Shown one piece after another: positions 5,927-7,920 of a stretch of DNA of 7,920 nt. Source of the DNA: Candidatus Omnitrophota bacterium (GTDB lineage Bacteria; Omnitrophota; Gorgyraeia; Gygaellales; Profunditerraquicolaceae). The notes below the pieces were generated by a model. The model ran no database searches. It was not told the DNA's origin and was given only the letters and a program-made list of their open reading frames with translations. Numbering within the stretch: the stretch's first letter is position 1; every line of letters begins with the position of its first letter. The position numbers were made by a program, and so were the translations under genes. Where the stretch lies: positions 1-7,920 of the forward strand of contig JAQTNM010000066.1 of the NCBI GenBank assembly GCA_028713875.1, in the 5' to 3' direction.

Positions 5927-7441
5927 ATGAAATACGATGCCGTAATAATAGGAGCGGGCACAGCAGGACTTGCCTGTGCATTAAGATTATCCGCTGAAGG
6001 CAGAAAAGTCCTTGTTTTGGAAAGGCAGGGTCTTCCGGGCGGCTACGCCACTACTTTCCAAAGAAGAGGCTTTACCTTTGAATCCAGCGTGCATTGTGTT
6101 GACGGATTGGAGGAGGGCAGCCAGATAAGGGATTTTCTGGAAGATACAGGCGTGGCTAAGAATATTGAATTCATCCAATTGAACAGCTTTGCGCGCATGA
6201 TTTATCCGGAGCATGATTTTATTCTTGATTTCAACCGCCAGGATTTCATGGCCTTTCTGCAGGAGCAATTCCCCCGGCAGAAAGATAATATAAAACGGCT
6301 GTTTTGTTCATTTGACGATTTTTACGCGCAGTTTGACAGATGGTGCGCCTCGCGTATGCCGGATGTCTTAAAAATTATACTGGGTCCCATTATATATCCT
6401 AAGTTCCTCAGGACATCGGCTTACACGGTAAAACAGCTATTAGAAGGATACCTCGGAGATGAAAAACTGAAGGCTATACTTACCGACATATGGCGTTTTG
6501 CGGGCCTGCCTCCCGGTAGGCTTTCCGCTCTTTACTTCTTACTGATTTTTAGAGGGTATAATTACAGCCGCAATCTTTACGTAAAAGGCGGCTTTATTCA
6601 GATCTTCAGGCAGATGGTCAAAAGAATAGAGGATAGCGGTTCCCGGGTAATGTTTAATACTGCCGTTAACAGGATAATAACGGATAAGTCGGGACGCGTG
6701 CATGCGGTTGCCACGGATAAAAACGAGGAATTCCAGGCGGATGCCGTGATCTCCAGCGCCAATGTCGCAGATACCTTGACAAAAATGCCGGATAACGGAC
6801 TTATAAAGGAACGTTACCTATCCAAACTATCTTCATTGGAGAAATCCGTATCCGCGGTCCAGCTTTATCTGGGCCTGAGCATGCCGGCAAAAAAACTGGG
6901 GATGGATAATTTCATGTTTTCTATAAATGCGACCTATGACCATGATGATAATTTCGGATATTGCCTGACGGGAGATTACGAACGGTGTCCGCTGGAATTG
7001 GTAGACCATGCCCAGGTTGACCCGGGGCTAGTCCCAGCGGGAAAAGGGAGCCTTACGGTGATGACCCTGGATTCTTACTCTAATTGGGATAACCTCAGAG
7101 ACGATGAATACCTGCGAAAGAAAAAAGAGGTCGCCGACAAATTTATCCTCAGGGCACAAAAATATCTGCCGCAGCTTTCAAGATACGTGGAGTTCGCAGA
7201 GTTGGCCACTCCCAGGACTATGGAAAAATATACTTTATCCACTCAGGGTGCAATATACGGTTTTGCACAGACCGTAAAACAGTCGGGCATAAACAGGCTT
7301 CCCCAGGATACTGCGATAAAAGGGCTTTTTTTAGCCGGCGCCTGGACCAGACCCGGGGGCGGGGTGCACGCCTGTTTCATTTCCGGCCTGTCCGCAGCAG
7401 AGCTGGCGTTAAGATTTTTAGGCAATAAAAAATCCGGGTAA
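5927..7441 (+). CDS. FAD-dependent oxidoreductase of the CrtISO / retinol saturase / phytoene desaturase family
   Basis: This 504-residue protein has the length and ends typical of the CrtI-like flavoprotein superfamily. The N-terminal dinucleotide fold shows G-A-G-T-A-G (9-14) and the FAD-ribose contact Glu32 in L-E-R, followed by P-G-G-Y-A-T (37-42). The C-terminal FAD motif is G-L-F-L-A-G-A-W-T-R-P-G-G-G-V (466-480), with a final helix S-G-L-S-A-A-E-L-A. Members isomerise, desaturate or saturate conjugated polyenes such as carotenoids and retinol; related enzymes occur in ladderane gene sets. The V-H-C-V-D-G segment near 55-60 suggests the CrtISO/RetSat branch more than classical CrtI, though this cannot be settled by eye. 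It starts with no gap after the esterase and has no clear Shine-Dalgarno sequence, so it is translationally coupled. With no carotenoid synthesis genes here, a substrate made by the nearby KS cassette is plausible but unproven. Confidence 0.88.
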   Translation: MKYDAVIIGAGTAGLACALRLSAEGRKVLVLERQGLPGGYATTFQRRGFTFESSVHCVDGLEEGSQIRDFLEDTGVAKNIEFIQLNSFARMIYPEHDFILDFNRQDFMAFLQEQFPRQKDNIKRLFCSFDDFYAQFDRWCASRMPDVLKIILGPIIYPKFLRTSAYTVKQLLEGYLGDEKLKAILTDIWRFAGLPPGRLSALYFLLIFRGYNYSRNLYVKGGFIQIFRQMVKRIEDSGSRVMFNTAVNRIITDKSGRVHAVATDKNEEFQADAVISSANVADTLTKMPDNGLIKERYLSKLSSLEKSVSAVQLYLGLSMPAKKLGMDNFMFSINATYDHDDNFGYCLTGDYERCPLELVDHAQVDPGLVPAGKGSLTVMTLDSYSNWDNLRDDEYLRKKKEVADKFILRAQKYLPQLSRYVEFAELATPRTMEKYTLSTQGAIYGFAQTVKQSGINRLPQDTAIKGLFLAGAWTRPGGGVHACFISGLSAAELALRFLGNKKSG

Positions 7442-7455
7442 AACACAGTTATTTA

Positions 7456-7464
7456 TGATATAAT
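7456..7464 (+). promoter_or_regulatory. Extended -10 promoter of the small membrane protein
   Basis: TGA followed by a perfect TATAAT (7459-7464) forms an extended -10 element. There is no recognisable -35 box about 17 bp upstream, as expected for such promoters. Transcription would begin near 7471, giving a leader of about 58 nt that carries a strong ribosome site. Confidence 0.5.
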
Positions 7465-7514
7465 GGGTCTGGTGCTCAAAAGGCAGAATTAAAGGCGGGT
7501 CAGGAACTGCAAAC

Positions 7515-7520
7515 AGGAGG
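7515..7520 (+). promoter_or_regulatory. Strong ribosome binding site of the small membrane protein
   Basis: AGGAGG, extended by four further G, lies 8 nt before ATG 7529. This supports the short reading frame that follows as a real gene. Confidence 0.75.
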
Positions 7521-7528
7521 GGGGATAA

Positions 7529-7741
7529 ATGACAATAAATAAGGTGCTGAATAAAAAACAGGTGACGGTAGCCTGGATAATGATCTCTTTGATTTTTTTA
7601 ATGATGATACGCACTATTTTTAGCGTCACGAGCAATTATTTTAGCATAAGGGTATTTTTTAACTGGTATTTGTTCATTGCTGCCCTGGGCATTGTCTTGA
7701 TTTACGCTTTAAGAGACAGGGAAAAACCAACCAAGGCTTAA
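7529..7741 (+). CDS. Small two-helix membrane protein of unknown function
   Basis: This 70-residue protein is not recognised as any family. It has a basic N-terminus (residues 1-10), a hydrophobic helix at about 12-32, a short polar loop with Ser, Asn and Arg (33-42), a second aromatic-rich helix at about 43-61 and a charged tail, R-D-R-E-K-P-T-K-A. Both ends would probably lie on the cytoplasmic side. A perfect Shine-Dalgarno sequence and an extended -10 promoter upstream make it a credible gene despite its size. The lipoprotein gene begins 22 nt after its stop codon, so the two may be co-transcribed. Nothing links it directly to the lipid cassette beyond position. Confidence 0.7.
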   Translation: MTINKVLNKKQVTVAWIMISLIFLMMIRTIFSVTSNYFSIRVFFNWYLFIAALGIVLIYALRDREKPTKA

Positions 7742-7763
7742 TCCGGCCTTCCTTTAGCATCCC

Positions 7764-7920
7764 GTGCATAAAACATATACCGCAGGTTTAATTTCTTTTG
7801 CAGCCCTGCTATTGCTCCTGTCCGGCTGTTCCGCTCCGAATTATTACCAGCGGGATGCCGTTGATTGTTATCATAAGGATAAAGGCGCGCGCAGGGATTT
7901 CAAGGGCTACCTCATACACA
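7764..7920 (+). CDS. Lipoprotein, N-terminal part (3' partial)
   Basis: A frame opening at GTG 7764 runs to the right edge without a stop (52 codons). It starts with a short basic region, a hydrophobic helix and the lipobox L-L-L-S-G-C, so signal peptidase II would cut before Cys22 and the cysteine would be lipidated. The mature part begins S-A-P-N-Y-Y-Q-R-D and is rich in charged residues; no family is recognised from the roughly 30 mature residues visible. An in-frame TAG at 7755-7757 limits the start, and GTG 7764 is the only usual start codon before the signal peptide. No Shine-Dalgarno sequence is visible. The location 22 nt behind the small membrane protein suggests one transcription unit and an envelope role. 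Confidence 0.7.
   Translation, partial: MHKTYTAGLISFAALLLLLSGCSAPNYYQRDAVDCYHKDKGARRDFKGYLIH

Noticed and set aside
7733..7750. Terminator hairpin AAGGC / GCCTT after the small membrane protein
   Set aside because: Only five base pairs with an 8-nt loop and no T tract; the next gene starts 14 nt later, so it is more likely chance.
1..7920. CRISPR array, tRNA, rRNA or transposase gene
   Set aside because: No regularly spaced direct repeats, no cloverleaf-like segment and no transposase or integrase motifs were seen on either strand.

Overview
The window looks like chromosomal DNA of an uncultured bacterium. The gene style suggests Omnitrophota or a related candidate phylum: mixed GC, tightly packed short operons, and a lone type IV prepilin-like gene beside lipid genes. 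This assignment is an impression from gene content and codon style; no marker gene is present to prove it.

Layout. Positions 1-125 hold the end of an SGNH/GDSL-type hydrolase. A consensus sigma70-type promoter (TTGAAT, 17 bp, TATAAT at 206-234) precedes a five-gene type II fatty acid/polyketide cassette on the + strand: a ketosynthase-fold protein without catalytic residues (KS-beta/chain-length-factor-like, 287-1528), a FabG-type ketoreductase (1534-2280), an acyl carrier protein (2297-2554), a FabZ-type dehydratase (2541-2975, overlapping the ACP gene) and an intact FabF-like ketosynthase (2985-4196). Positions 4197-4504 carry no gene. They hold a roughly 190-bp imperfect palindrome that looks like a MITE or another dispersed structured repeat, then a promoter for a type IV prepilin-like gene (4505-4951). 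A second promoter (5051-5078) lies almost on top of the start of an Est30-like alpha/beta hydrolase (5090-5926). Its stop codon directly abuts a CrtISO/RetSat-like FAD oxidoreductase (5927-7441). An extended -10 promoter then serves a 70-residue two-helix membrane protein (7529-7741) and the start of a lipoprotein that runs off the window (7764-7920).

How it may work together. The cassette has one condensing KS, one catalytically dead KS partner, KR, ACP and DH, but no enoyl reductase, acyltransferase or starter-loading enzyme in view. That is what a type II system making an unsaturated (polyene-like) acyl chain would need, as in aryl polyene pathways. The downstream esterase/thioesterase candidate and the polyene-acting CrtISO/RetSat-like oxidoreductase could release and modify such a chain, and ladderane gene sets are another precedent for pairing FabF/FabZ/ACP with CrtI-like enzymes. 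The product is unknown. The split KS/CLF cassette plus desaturase/saturase-like enzyme is the best candidate here for an undescribed lipid pathway.
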